This document shows positions 14,591-25,380 of a stretch of 49,206 bases of DNA, in pieces. The notes beneath the pieces were generated by a model. It worked only from the letters and a program-made list of their open reading frames with translations, was not told where the DNA came from and did no database searches. The DNA is taken from NCBI GenBank assembly GCA_015501075.1, contig JADNYJ010000257.1, positions 1 to 49,206 of the forward strand, written 5' to 3'. Origin of the DNA: Gymnopilus junonius. Taxonomy: Eukaryota > Basidiomycota > Agaricomycetes > Agaricales > Galerinaceae. Numbering within the stretch: the stretch's first letter is position 1; the number at the start of each line of letters is the position of its first letter. Made by a program: the position numbers and the translations under genes.

Positions 14591-15258
14591 CAGTGGTGAT
14601 CAAAAGTATTGCACACACCTAGATAAACATGTATCTCAGCAACCACTGGGCCATTTCATAAAATTTAAAAACCAGTTTGTAGCCTAGGATGTTTTCTTGA
14701 GTTCTGCCATGTAAGAATCAGAAATTTCTAAAATCCTGTTTTGCAAGACAAAAAGTCCCAAAAAGTACATTTTCACCCTTCAGATTGAGCCATCCAAAAA
14801 ATCTGAAAATATTTGAGGTAAAAGACCTTCTTAATGCGAACAAATATCAATTTAAATCTCGAAAATCGATAGGCAGGTTATCAAGAGTGTCAAGCAGAAA
14901 GTACCCCATTATGGGTAATAAGTGCAAATATTACATTAAATTGCCTACTTTCTGCTCAATGCTCTTGATAACCTGCCTACCGATTTTCGAGATTTAAATT
15001 GATATTTGTTCGCATTAAGAAGGTCTTTTACCTCAAATATTTTCAGATTTTTTGGATGGCTCAATGAGAAGGGTGAAAATGTACTTTTTGGGACTTTTTG
15101 TCTTGCAAAACAGGATTTTAGAAATTTCTAATTCTTACATGGCAGAACTCAAGAAAACATCCTAGGCTACAAACTGGTTTTTAAATTTTATGAAATGGCC
15201 CAGTGGTTGCTGAGATACATGTTTATCTAGGTGTGTGCAATACTTTTGATCACCACTG
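14591..15258. mobile_element. Foldback element B with 313-bp inverted arms
   Basis: Arms 14591-14903 and 14946-15258 are inverted copies of equal length (313 bp) with about eight mismatches by eye, around a 42-bp spacer. The termini are CAGTGGTGATCAAAAGTATT, of the CAGTG...AAAAGTATT type seen in Tc1/mariner elements, and TA flanks both ends (14589-14590, 15259-15260). It has no coding capacity. An RNA or single strand of this sequence would form a hairpin of about 300 bp. Confidence 0.9.
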
Positions 15259-15638
15259 TAGCTAGGCAACTCTGAGTAGTGCAGAATAACTTACACATCT
15301 GCCTGCTCACTAGTACATGTACAGTCTCTACTTAGTTTCCTCTATAGTATAAAAACCTTAGAACTATTATTAGGTACCTCAGTTTGTATATTGTTCATTA
15401 ATCAATCCATGCTCTCTACTCTGCTCTCTCATTCCGATCCAACTCCGAAATTTGAGACAACGGAGTGCAACACACACGTTGAAGCTGAAGTCTCAACCCT
15501 ATGTCTACATACATTATGCTAAGACCAACTCTGACACCGACATACTCCGACATAGCTCCGATGTGGATCCTCTCACCCTTCCCTTCATCAAGAACTTAAC
15601 AGTATATATGAACTCATACCACTTCTGGACTCCTGACC

Positions 15639-16762
15639 ATGGCCACTACAACATCCCATACTACTGCCAACTCCCATGCAGCTGGACAGAATGAATCCCA
15701 CACCATTGTGATTCAGAATGTCAGAGACTACCCTGACCATCCAAATACACAATCTCCATCCTGCCTCAGCACTCTGACTCCCTTACCCTCGGGACCCTCA
15801 TCAACAAGACAAACCAGTCCCAACCCATTGCCACCTCCTGCTCCTGGTTCCCCTGGTGGTGAACCCAACCCCGACGATGATGGCGACAATTTTGACCCCC
15901 ACCACTCTGATCACTCTGATCACTCTGATCACAACTCTGACCACGACCCCACTCCGAATCTCGCTGAAGCTATGATGCTCATGACCAAAGAGCTCAGGCA
16001 TCGCGATAGCCCTAAGGTTACCAAGACCAAAGCCCATGAGCCCGACACCTGGAAACTCAACAGTTTTATTTTACAGTGTAACCTTTACTTCCAAAACAAC
16101 CATGCCTACACCACCGATGAAGACAAGGTTACATTCGCCCTCTCCTATCTTCACAGCCTTGCGATGGAATTCTTTGAGCCCACAATACTGGACTCAACAA
16201 CTATTGAACTGTGGATGGACAACTGCCAAGCCTTTATTGGCATGCTGAAGTCTGAATTTGGTCCATTCGATCTGACCTCTGATGCTGCTGTAGCCCTTGA
16301 AAACTTGAAGATGCCTGAGAACCAAAGGATCATCAAGTACAATGTCGAATTCCAGTGCTTGTCTATTTGCTCACACTGGGACAGTGTCACTCTCTGACAC
16401 TGCTACTACTCTGGTCTGGTGGAATGCATCAAGGATGTTATGGCTAGCCGTGGCAAGCCACAAACTCTCGAAGACCTTTGAGAGCTCACCCAGGATATCA
16501 ACACTCATTACTGGGAATGCATCCACAAGAAGCCTTGACAGGACAAGAATGCACAAAGGTCCTCTGACAAACCATCTGATTGCACCTCCAACAAGTCCTC
16601 TGACAAATGTTCCAACCACAACCATGGCAATAACAACAACAACAATAAGTCCTCGCAATCCTTTTCCAACTGCAAGAACAACTTGGGCAACTCCTCCAGC
16701 TTGAAAACCTCTGACTCCATCTCTGACAAACTTGGCAAGGATGACAAGCTGACCGAGGTCTT
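15639..16762 (+). pseudogene. Gypsy-2 gag, truncated
   Basis: ATG at 15639 shortly after the LTR. The N-terminus is Pro/Ser-rich with an Asp/His run (HSDHSDHSDHNSDHD, 15903-15947). A capsid-like domain follows (DTWKLNSFILQCNLYF, FIGMLKSEFGPFD, NQRIIKYNVEFQ), then Asn/Ser-rich sequence with repeated KSSDK. It resembles the gag of agaric gypsy elements just before the zinc knuckle. In-frame stops: TGA at 16395, TGA near 16479 and TGA near 16536; the first two fit lost Arg codons. Homology stops near KLGKDDKLT at about 16760, where GGACTCC-type repeats begin, so the rest of the element is gone. Confidence 0.8.
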
Positions 16763-16774
16763 TACCCTCATCCA

Positions 16775-17045
16775 CAGATTCCTCCCAGACTCCAGTGGAC
16801 TCCACCCAGAATCCTGGGAAATCCGCCAGAGTCCAGTCATATACTATGTCACTTACAGTATAGCTGAATTGCCCAGAGAATTCCACCCAGACTCCAGTGG
16901 ACTCCGGAAGAAATCTGAGTGGACTCCGAAATTCCACCTTGAGTACAGCTGGAAATGATCAAGGTTGGCCGGAGTCCACCTGGAGTCCACCTAGAGCATA
17001 CTCATTTAGCCAATATTAATAATTGGTAATAGGTACTCCAGTGGG
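16775..17045 (+). repeat. GGACTCC-rich dispersed repeat, copy 1
   Basis: Many half-palindromic CCAGTGGACTCC units around a non-repetitive core (about 16845-16880, containing ATGTCACTTACAGTATAGCT). Internal words also occur, in opposite orientation, at 29345-29580, for example a GATCA..GGTTGG word and CCACCTAGA. It starts exactly where gypsy-2 gag ends. No coding potential is recognised. Confidence 0.65.
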
Positions 17046-17059
17046 AATTCCAAGGGAAT

Positions 17060-17192
17060 CACTTCTATTTATTTAATTTTAATTTTAATTGATAAAGAAA
17101 AAAAAGCACACAGTGGCAGCATTGAACCCATGACTTCATGGCACATAACCAGCAGTGCTTACCATTGCACCATCAGACTGTAGTTAGGGCAT
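17060..17192 (-). repeat. tRNA-like (SINE-type) sequence with pol III boxes
   Basis: On the minus strand TGGTGCAATGG (within 17157-17174) matches the A-box consensus TRGYNNARNGG. GGTTCAATGCT (within 17115-17129) is close to the B box GGTTCRANNCC, and the spacing of about 45 nt is right for a tRNA gene. An A-rich, TTAAAA-repeated tail follows (17070-17105). The T-arm does not pair properly, so this is not a working tRNA; a decayed tRNA-derived SINE fits better. Confidence 0.5.
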
Positions 17193-17439
17193 AAGCATCA
17201 ATCAACCATATAGGTGAAATTTATTGCTGCAGACAATTGCCTTGGAATGGAATTCGAACTCCGACAGGCGATTCTGGAATAGGATGGAAACGGCCATGCC
17301 ATCACTTGTTTCCTCCCACCATGCCCAACCACTGCCGCTGCCTTCCTTTCTCCCCACACATCGCTCCCTCCTGCCCCACAATCACCATGCTGCCATGCCC
17401 CCCCAACTCATGACAACAACCCACCAGGAGGCAACCACC

Positions 17440-20051
17440 TCGCAAATGCCAGGGGTCTGGAGCAGACCAAGAAATCGAACCAGCCACAAAATGGGCACGA
17501 CATGGCATGAAGAACCAGGCAGATCATGATGATGAAGAAGAGGAGGGTGGGGAGGAGGAGGAGGAGGAGGAGGAGGGAGATCCCGAGCTCGATGAGCTTG
17601 CCATGACCCCATGGAAAGGGACTGGCAAAGGTGGTAAGAAGGGCAAGGCAGCCAAAAGGTGAGTACCTGCTCACCATTTTTTTTTTCTTAAACTAATTCT
17701 ACATTGTTTTAAGCAGGAAAACAGCTGTAGACCATGCTCATGAGGATGCGGCTGCCGTTACCCCCTCAGCTTCCCAGCTGAAGCCGTGAGTACCACCCTG
17801 CCCCCCTCCCCTTTTTTTTTAATCAACTAATTTATTAATATCATCTTCTTCTAGCACTGAGCACATGCTTGAAAACAGTGGCATCAGCATCACCCCACTG
17901 CCACGTCCATCTGGCTCCACCAAGAAGCCAGCACCTGCATCCAACCCCACTCTGGACCCCTCATTGAGGAGGCAAAGGGACAGCAACAGTGGCAATGACA
18001 CCAACAATGACAATGGCAGCAAGGATGACAACGGCAAGGGCGACAATGACAAGGACAGAGAAAATGGCGGTGACCAAGAAAATGGCAACAATGGCAACAA
18101 CGGCAGTGGTGCGCGAGCACCCCAAGCACCTCACTGTCATAGCCTATCCCCTCACCATTGTAGCCCATCCCCTCGCCACCGCAGCCCATCCCCTCGCTGC
18201 TGCAGCCCATCCCCTCGCTGCTGCAGCCCATCCCCTTGCTGCTGCAGCCCATCTCCCCACCACCGCAGCCCAACTCCCCACTGCTGCAGCCCATCTCCCT
18301 GCCGCCACAGTTCACCACACCACTGCAGCCCATCCCCTCGCCCAGACAATATTCGTGGGAGGGACAAAACACCCACCCCTGCCCATGAATGTGAGGGTTG
18401 AGAAAGGAGGCCCAGTGGTCCTCGCGATGTAGTGCCTCCCATCACTGAGGATCACCATCATCAAGAGCAGACTCCACCCCATTGCTCACAGTCTGAGCCC
18501 CATACTCCTCCATCCAAGCACATTCCTGATGAGGGTATTAATTTATTTACATTATTATTTACTTTTTATATATTAATTAATGTGATAGATGTTAAAATGG
18601 TGAGCCCACCTGCCCGTTCTGCTACTGCAAAAGAACATATACCAGCATATGGGTCTTCTTGCTCTTACAGTGGTGTTTTGCGAGGATGAGCCTCTGGGAA
18701 TCATCCCAATATAGCAGATGTTCCTGCTGCCATTGCTGACTTTCATCGAGAACCAGGCTATGCTGCTTGAGAGATGGGCAATATCCATGTTTATATTTCC
18801 AATGATGATCCAGTGAACATTGATGTTATGTCAATGAAGAGCACATTTTCTATCAAGGTTCGAGACATCGATAGCTTTTCAACAATCCAGGAGGTGGCAC
18901 AACAGGCTGGAAGAGATTATTCTCCTGTTCGCAGTATGTCTTAGATTTAGTCTATCCATAAATTATAACTAACTTTTTGCAGACAAGAAATATCATCTAT
19001 TTGTGGCTGAGGATTCTGAGTAGATTATCAAAGGACGTTATGAGAATATTGTGAAAGAGAAACCAACAGATGAAGATTTTGTTGAATGGACCAAGAACAT
19101 TGATAAAAACATTCTTCATCTTCTTTGCGTAAGTTTTACCTTCAATTAAGTTCATGTTTTGAACTTACTTTGTATCATATTAGACCACCTTTGATCCTAG
19201 TCAACCAATGTCAGCTGGATTTCCCCCCCGATTTGGCTCCAGTATCAGATCTTGCTCTAGTCATTTGATCACTCCTGTTGGTCTTTCGTGCTTGTCTATC
19301 GGAGTGCAGGAAGATGCATCTCCTTCTCCAAGCCCATCTGAGGATCCTTCTGGGCCTTTGGATATTGTCAAGACACTGTTCATGCAAGAATTCAGTATCT
19401 CTGAGAGTGTTATGGCTCAGAAGTGGCAGGGCTTATGTTTTGCCTGGACCAAGTACTTGGCTTGTAAAAAGACACTTCACGCTGCTAAGAACCTCATTGA
19501 CTCTGGATCTTGGCCTGTTTCCCTCCCTCATTACAGTGAACATTTGATTGTTGAGCTTTTCATTGGCAAGACTACTTGGTATGCAAACTATGCCCCCCTC
19601 TTCGACAAAGTCAACGAAAAATCATCCAGAGATGGCTGAATGGCTCGAGCTTATTGATGCAAGTCAGGAGGATGATAAATGTGTTTGGGGATTTTTGAAG
19701 CAGGCATATTCATTCTTGGAGCTTAGTGATTGGATCAAATGTCAGGAGAAGGAGAAACAGCAGGAGAAGGAGGAGAGGGAAAGAAAGGAGAAGGAGAAGG
19801 AAAAAAAAAGAGATGGAAGAGATAAGAGGAGAAGTCGGTCTAGGTCAGAATCTCCTCAAGGAGGCAAAGGCCATTCTAAAGGAAAAGCAGCATCAGAGGT
19901 AGGCTGGGCTGGATATTTTGATTTGAAATTGCTTTATATGTGCTGATTGATGATTTGAAAATCTTTTGTGTACTTGTAGCTTCATTTTGGTTTTGCTTGG
20001 TCTTGTTCTTGTGTACTCTGGCTTCATCAACTGTTCAGCCTTGCCATGTGA
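17440..20051 (+). pseudogene. UF family gene, copy 1: unrecognised multi-exon protein
   Basis: I do not recognise the family. Exons by splice sites and by comparison with copy 2 (32938-35687): to 17658, 17717-17785, 17855-18534, 18589-18933, 18983-19128, 19184-19898, 19980-20051. Conserved blocks: ENSGISITPLP (17871 on), HIPAYGSSCS..GVLRG (18630 on), a block with SIKVRDIDSFSTIQ, a TTFD segment after the last-but-one intron, KNLIDSGSWPVSLPHYSEHLIVELFIG, and HPEMAEWLELIDAS. The start is acidic (poly-Glu, 17535-17575) and the end is a charged EKEKQQEKEERERK helix followed by an Arg/Ser tail. In-frame stops: TGA near 18399, 18687 and 18768, TAG near 19022. One base seems missing in the A run at about 19619, just before NHPEM. 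Adjacent upstream of the KDZ gene in the same orientation. Confidence 0.6.
18150..18350 (+). repeat. 21-bp tandem repeat encoding SPSPRCC-type heptads
   Basis: About nine units near AGCCCATCCCCTCGCTGCTGC, 21 bp each with one shorter unit, inside the UF copy 1 exon. In the frame of that exon they encode Ser-Pro-Ser/Thr-Pro-x-x-x heptads with variable Cys, His and Arg. The period keeps frame, as in a coding minisatellite. Confidence 0.8.
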
Positions 20052-21131
20052 TCTATTATGCCTTGCTTTTGCTTTGTTTTCTGTCTATGCTACAGTGCCA
20101 TTGTACATCAGAGTTATAGCTTTGGTTTTGTTCTTTCCACTTGTTGAAGCTGCACCTGCAAAACAACAATTTCCAGACATATCATTTAAAGCTTTCAACA
20201 AATTTGTGGAAAGAACATTTAGCTCTGATGTGTCTTTGGCTACAGTGTTAGCAGTCTTATTTTCTTTAACAGAAAATATGGACTTGCTCAACCTTCATGC
20301 TAGACAGTGACACCCAGAATTTAGTGGTGAAAACAATACACTAGCAACTGGATGGATACGTGTATTATCACAGGCTTTGATTCATCAGCTTGATGATAGA
20401 ATCAAGACTCTTTTTTTCCCTGGAGAGTATCCACATACTCAGATTAAGCAAGCAACAGCTCTATCATCAAAACTTGATGACTTTGTAGAATTGCTTTCTT
20501 TAACACCATATGATTGGAACAATACACTAGGCAAAAAATTATTGCCAGTATCATATGACTCAATTCGCGGAGTGCAAGTAATTTGCCCCAGTACAATGTT
20601 TTGCTTAAACCAGAAATGTCAGCCCAGGGCTCTTCTTCAAACAACTCGGACTTCTCAGATATCTTTGGTTACTTTGCTCAAAGAGGATGTCATTTATAAA
20701 GATGTTCCTGTCTTGATTGGGAAATGCACCACTTGTGATACAACATATCATGCTGATCATGAAAGATTCAAAGACCACTTTGGTATTTGGAACAACTGCT
20801 ATCTGAACTCTGCCCAATTTCTTAAAGTTGGTCAATCAACATGGGTTGATCAAAAATTTGGCCATGCTGTTCTAAGTGGAATCTACAATTTTCATGCTTC
20901 AGCTTCAGCATATACACAATTCTGGAATGACTGTGCTTCTAACAGTGGTGTTGATTTTATGCTCACTCAATGCCATACTTGGCAGACATTTATTCAAGAG
21001 TCAATCCAAATGGTGTCAAGTACAAAGAAGATTGATCTTGAATTAAAAGAGAACTTGAATATCAATGAAGTCACAAAAGAAACATATGCAATTCTAGGAA
21101 ATGCTGGAATAATTGAACTGGGTCTTAAACA
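19966..21131 (+). pseudogene. KDZ-class transposase gene, 5' part (CxC5-like region)
   Basis: One frame runs from about 19966 to the copia insertion, with one TGA at 20308-20310 (ARQ*HPE, fitting CGA). Blocks: a hydrophobic start (VLVYSGFINC, LYIRVIALVLFFPLVEA), FKAFNKFVERTF, LTPYDWNNTLGKKLLPVSYD, VICPSTMFCLNQKCQ, VLIGKCTTCDTTYHADHERF and FWNDCASNSGVDF. Paired CxxC motifs after a PYDW..LPVSYD segment match the CxC5 cysteine cluster associated with basidiomycete KDZ (Kyakuja-Dileera-Zisupton) transposases. There is no early in-frame ATG, so the start is unclear and part of this sequence may be an exon of UF copy 1. The gene continues at 27976 after the copia element. Confidence 0.75.
21127..21131 (+). 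repeat. Left 5-bp target duplication of the copia element
   Basis: AAACA abuts the left LTR and recurs at 27976-27980. Removing one copy plus the element restores the KDZ frame (GLKHSCSQCHQPYK). Confidence 0.93.
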
Positions 21132-21597
21132 TATCAAGCAGCAAATGGTACATACAGCAGTAAACACTGTTATGTATGATGCATGCACACAGCGATAAAC
21201 ACTGCCTTGCACGATGTGCTCTGCATAGTATTGGTGTAGCTACTAGCTTACCTGGGTTGTGAGAGGCTAGTGCTAAGGTGACTACTTAGGTACTACTTAG
21301 AAGTGCAAATGACTTAGATTAGGACGCTGTTTAGAGCGTCCTTATATACCTACAGGACATGCAGTGACTAACTATGTATGAGTAATGCATAAGACAATTA
21401 CTCAGCTAATTACTATGTAATTACTAATATCTACTCATAGGATGAGTAATATGCTCACTAAGTGATCACATGTTTTAGTCATATAAGATGACTGTGATAC
21501 TCTGTCATCACTGGATCTAGTCGCATATAGACACGTCTGATCACGTGTGTCATGTGAGTCATGTGATGTAGTCACATGGACACTTATCATGTCAACA
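21132..21597 (-). repeat. Copia 3' LTR (left on the plus strand)
   Basis: 466 bp, next to the purine tract. The sense strand has a TATATAAGGA box (plus strand about 21340-21349). Just beyond it is a short palindrome, GGACGCT..AGCGTCC at about 21323-21342, missing from the other LTR because of a 15-bp length difference. Confidence 0.93.
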
Positions 21598-21608
21598 CTC
21601 CCCCTCAA
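21598..21608 (-). other. Copia polypurine tract
   Basis: Reads TTGAGGGGGAG on the minus strand, directly before the 3' LTR start TGTTGAC. This is the expected plus-strand priming site. Confidence 0.88.
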
Positions 21609-21658
21609 GTAGTGCCGCGCTAGTGCACATACTTGTTCTGACATGATGTGTCAGTATT

Positions 21659-24600
21659 CTATTCTAAGGGATAGAACTCTATGCCTAGAGCCTGTCTATG
21701 TTTAAGGAACAGGGTAGGGCCTAGATTCTTGGTGAACATATCGGCAACATTTTTGTCCATAGGGACATGCTCTATTTTTATATTCCCAAGTTCTATTTGT
21801 TCCCGGATATAGTGGTAGCATATTTCAATGTGCTTTATCCCTTTTTGGGTGATGGGATTTTGTGAGTTAAAAATAGCTCCATGACTATCTCCATATAAGG
21901 GAACGTATGGGATTGACATCCTGAGTTCTTCGAATAGAATCTTAAACCATGCACAATCACGTGCACAGTCAGAGAGTGCCATGTATTCTGCCATTGTGGA
22001 TGACGTTGATACTAGAGTCTGCATTTTGGAGTGCCATTTGATACTCCTGCTAGCAAGGGAAAAGAAGTATCCCTGCATAGATCGACGCATGCGATCAGGC
22101 TCTGTTCTATCATCACCATATGAGGTGTCACAGTAGGCATACAAGCCTTTATCGCTGTTTCCATCGAACACAAGTGCATAGTTGCATGTACCAACAAGGT
22201 AGCACATGATATATTTAGCATGGTTCAGATGTTCATCAGATGGGTTCACAGTGAACTTAGCCATCTGTGTTACAGCAAAGGCTATATCGGGTCATGTTCC
22301 TAGCATTAAATATAGCAGGGAACCAATCACTGATTGATACTCTGACTGAAGTGAAGCCGAACTCATGCCTGTAAAGGGTTCTGGCTTATACCCAGTAGGT
22401 AATGGAGTCTGTGCCGCTTTCGCATTCATCATTCCGAAGCATGTAAGAATCTTATTAAGGTACAGCATTTGATCAATGTAGGTCTTGCCTTTAATGTACC
22501 TGATTCTCATGTGGAGAAACTCCTGACATACACCTAGGTCTCGACATTCCCATGCAGTCATAAATAACTGCTTCTTCTGTTGGACTAACTTGGTGTTAGG
22601 ACCTGTGACAATAATATCGTCAACATATGCCAACATAATGACAAGGGTCCTGTCGCTATGTCTTGCAACAAATATGCCAGCATCAGCATACAGGTGTGTG
22701 AAACCGAGCTCTTTAAGGGAGCAATCAAGTTCAGACCACCATGCGCGTGCAGCTTGTTTTAGCCCATAGATGGTTTTGAGTAGGCAGAGTACTTTCTTCT
22801 CACATCCCTTTATGGTAAAGCCATCAGGCTGTTCCATATATATCTCCTCGTCAAGTTTCCCATATAGGAAAGCTGATTTGATGTCAAGGGACTCTATGCG
22901 CCATTTCTCAAGCATTGCTAAGGCTAAGATTGTTTGGACTGACTCGAACTGGACAACCGGTGAGAAGATCTCATCATAGTCTAGGCCTTCTATTTGGGAA
23001 AATCCCTTGGCAACTAGATGGGCTTTTTTATGTCCATCGGACTTAATATCAAAAACCCAACAATTTTTGATGGCCTTTTGGCCTGGAGGTAGGTCAGAGA
23101 GCTCATAAACTTTTCATTTATGAAGGGCCTCTAATTCTTCGAATTGAGCCTCATGCCATTCCTGTTGTTCATCAGCAGGTAGCTGGCTAAGATCTTTACT
23201 AGTCCAATTTCGGACGTTCAATGGATCTGGAAGTGCACTATCGGAAATTGCCTTAGAAAGTAAATAGGCATGCCAATGTGCTCCCCCTTCTGCTCCCTTA
23301 TTGGGATTGTACAGGTACTCGGCCACGTGGTCACTAGAGACCATAGACAAATTTGGAGCAGATCCGGTTATGTCTAATCTGCACCGGCGATCTCTATTGG
23401 TGGCTGTACCAGGAGGGTATACGTTCCCTTCTTTTTGCGTACTTTTACTCTCATGAGTGCTCCTTCTTGGAGCATCATCAGCAGCTCCCCCTGATGGACT
23501 GGCACAGGGTTTCTGCAGTGCAGGTGGTGGGAGATTAGATCTTGGTCCTTGCCTAGGAGTAGAAGGCATACTTGGATGAGTATCTGCTGGTGACTCGGGA
23601 GGTGGAGTCTTGGGTGGCTCGTCATCACAAGGTTCCCCAGTCTCACTTGACGGATTATTTGGGGGTGGTCTATAGGACAGTTCATCACCATCGTGAGAAT
23701 CACTGTCCTCCACTTCCAAAACAGGTTCCTCCAGGGAGGTGCGCTTACGTATTTGGGTAAGTGGCAGTACTTTAGCCTTTTGGCATTTAGGAAACAAGTG
23801 TTCATCAAGAAGCACCATGGCAGCTATGAATAGAACATTGTTGGGGCTTCACATGAACATCATATTAGAAGGATGTCTGCAATATCCGAGGAATATCATC
23901 AACTCGGATTTGGGTGAAAGTTTATTTGCCCATGTATCCTTTGGAAGGAACACATATGCCCCACATCCTAATACCTGTAGGTGTGACAAATCAGGCTTTT
24001 CTCCATTGATTAATTCAAATGGAGATTTCCAGTCGAGTCGATGCACGGGAGTTCTATTGTATAAATAGACTGTGTGTATAATGCAAAACTCCCACCAGCT
24101 GTCAGGGAGACAGGCTAATAGGCACATTGACTCGGCTTTCTTATCTAAAGTCTGATTGAAGCATTCAGCTCGACCATTCATTTGGGGCTGATGTGGTATG
24201 CTTCTTTGGATCTCGATCCCAAGATCCTTAAGGATTTCTAAATATTCCTTATCAATGTATTCACCGCCATTGTCGCTCATCCACTGCTCGACTTTGGCAT
24301 TATACTTGGTTTTCACCATGGCTAAGAATTGCCTGGTGGCATCTTTCACATCACTCTTTCATTTGAGGAGCGTGACCCAAGTATTTGACATGTGATCATC
24401 AATAAAGGAAATGAAATATTTGTATTGGTGATATGAAGTCACCAGATACTCCTTAAGGTCTGAATGGATCTGCTGGAATGGTTTGGTCATGCATTTGACA
24501 TTGTCTGGGAAAGAGCGTGAATGCATCTTTCCTTTTGTGCAACCTTCATATATACCAGCATCCTTCGGGACTTTAATAGATGGGAGGTTTTCGGAATTAG

Positions 24601-25366
24601 CCTTAAACTTCTTGAACACCTGTGTGGAAGGGTGTCTGAGACATCTATGCCATAGATCGTAATCTTCAGCATGTACCAATTCCATCACGATCAAGTTCTT
24701 TCCAGAGATGATCTGCAACTTAACCCAAAACATAGTGTCATGATGAGAATGCTTCGGCAATGCATTTAGAATGGTGCGGCTATTCTCTTTGGATATGAAA
24801 TTAAGTGATCGTGAATCACCTAATATTACATTTCCTGCGCTGAGGATTTGACCCATCGACAGAAGTCATACAGTCACATCAGACATGTAGAATACTGGAT
24901 GAAGTCACAATGTTTCATGCATCACAGTATTATTCTTATCGGTAACTTCTGTTTCAATAAAAACAGTACCAAATCCATTGACATAGGCTATGCCGTTAGC
25001 AGTTTGGACCCTTGGTCTTTCTTTGCTTGGAAATTTGGTAAGTTCCGAGAAGTCGGAGATTTGTCCAGAAAAATGCATGGATGCTCCGGAATCTACAAGC
25101 CATTCCTCAAATGTCTTCTGATGTTCTTTTCCCTTACAGTTCACACAAGAGACAATGTGATCAAGATATAAATTGTAGATAGTAAATAAATTTAATTTAC
25201 TATCTACCCCATACAGATTATTAATACCTGTGGGTTGATCAGTTAGTATCTTGTCAACATGTGAACAAGAAGGTACTTGCCAGTCCAGATGAGGGAGGAG
25301 CACTGAATCACCATGATTCTGCTCTATCTCATCCTCATAAGAGATTGGGTCTGAATCCCACATCAT
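21659..25366 (-). pseudogene. Copia pol: protease, integrase, RT, RNase H
   Basis: Read right to left in one frame. Protease: WLVDSGASMHFSG (near 25090). GAG-pre-integrase: DYDLWHRCLRHPS (near 24660). Integrase core: Asp in IHSDLKEYL, Asp in WMSDNGGEY and Glu in NGRAECFNQTL, all kept. A Pro/Ser/Asp-rich linker (23750-23400) leads to RT beginning KNCWVFDIKSDG (23070), with AFLYGKLDEEIYMEQPDGF and an intact YVDDIIV (near 22620). RNase H: KGLYAYCDTSYGDD and STMAEYMALSDCARDCAWF, ending at 21659. Six in-frame stops, all TGA (about 24905, 24860, 24357, 23847, 23112, 22290), fit CGA Arg codons; the last turns the conserved GTRPDIAF into GT*PDIAF. Otherwise it is almost intact, so the element is fairly young. 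Confidence 0.93.
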
Positions 25367-25380
25367 TTGTACATATCATC

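Larger units (their letters stand above)
13807..15601 (+). mobile_element. LTR of gypsy-2, interrupted by two TA-flanked elements
   Basis: Begins TGTTATATA and ends CTTAACA (TG...CA). Without the two inserted elements (13920-15258, plus one extra TA at each junction) it is about 450-470 bp. It aligns from end to end with the reverse complement of 45329-45802. It carries a core TATAAAAAC promoter box near 15349. A gag follows it, so this is the 5' LTR. It has lost most CpGs that the other copy keeps. The partner 3' LTR is not in the window, so its duplication cannot be checked. Confidence 0.9.

Noticed and set aside
17890..18445. Cys/Gly-rich open frames on the minus strand.
   Set aside because: They mirror the 21-bp tandem repeat and have no conserved counterpart in UF copy 2.
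19966..20160. Separate small membrane protein (hydrophobic start before the KDZ gene).
   Set aside because: No ATG in frame and it continues in the same frame into the CxC5-like region; part may instead be the last exon of UF copy 1.
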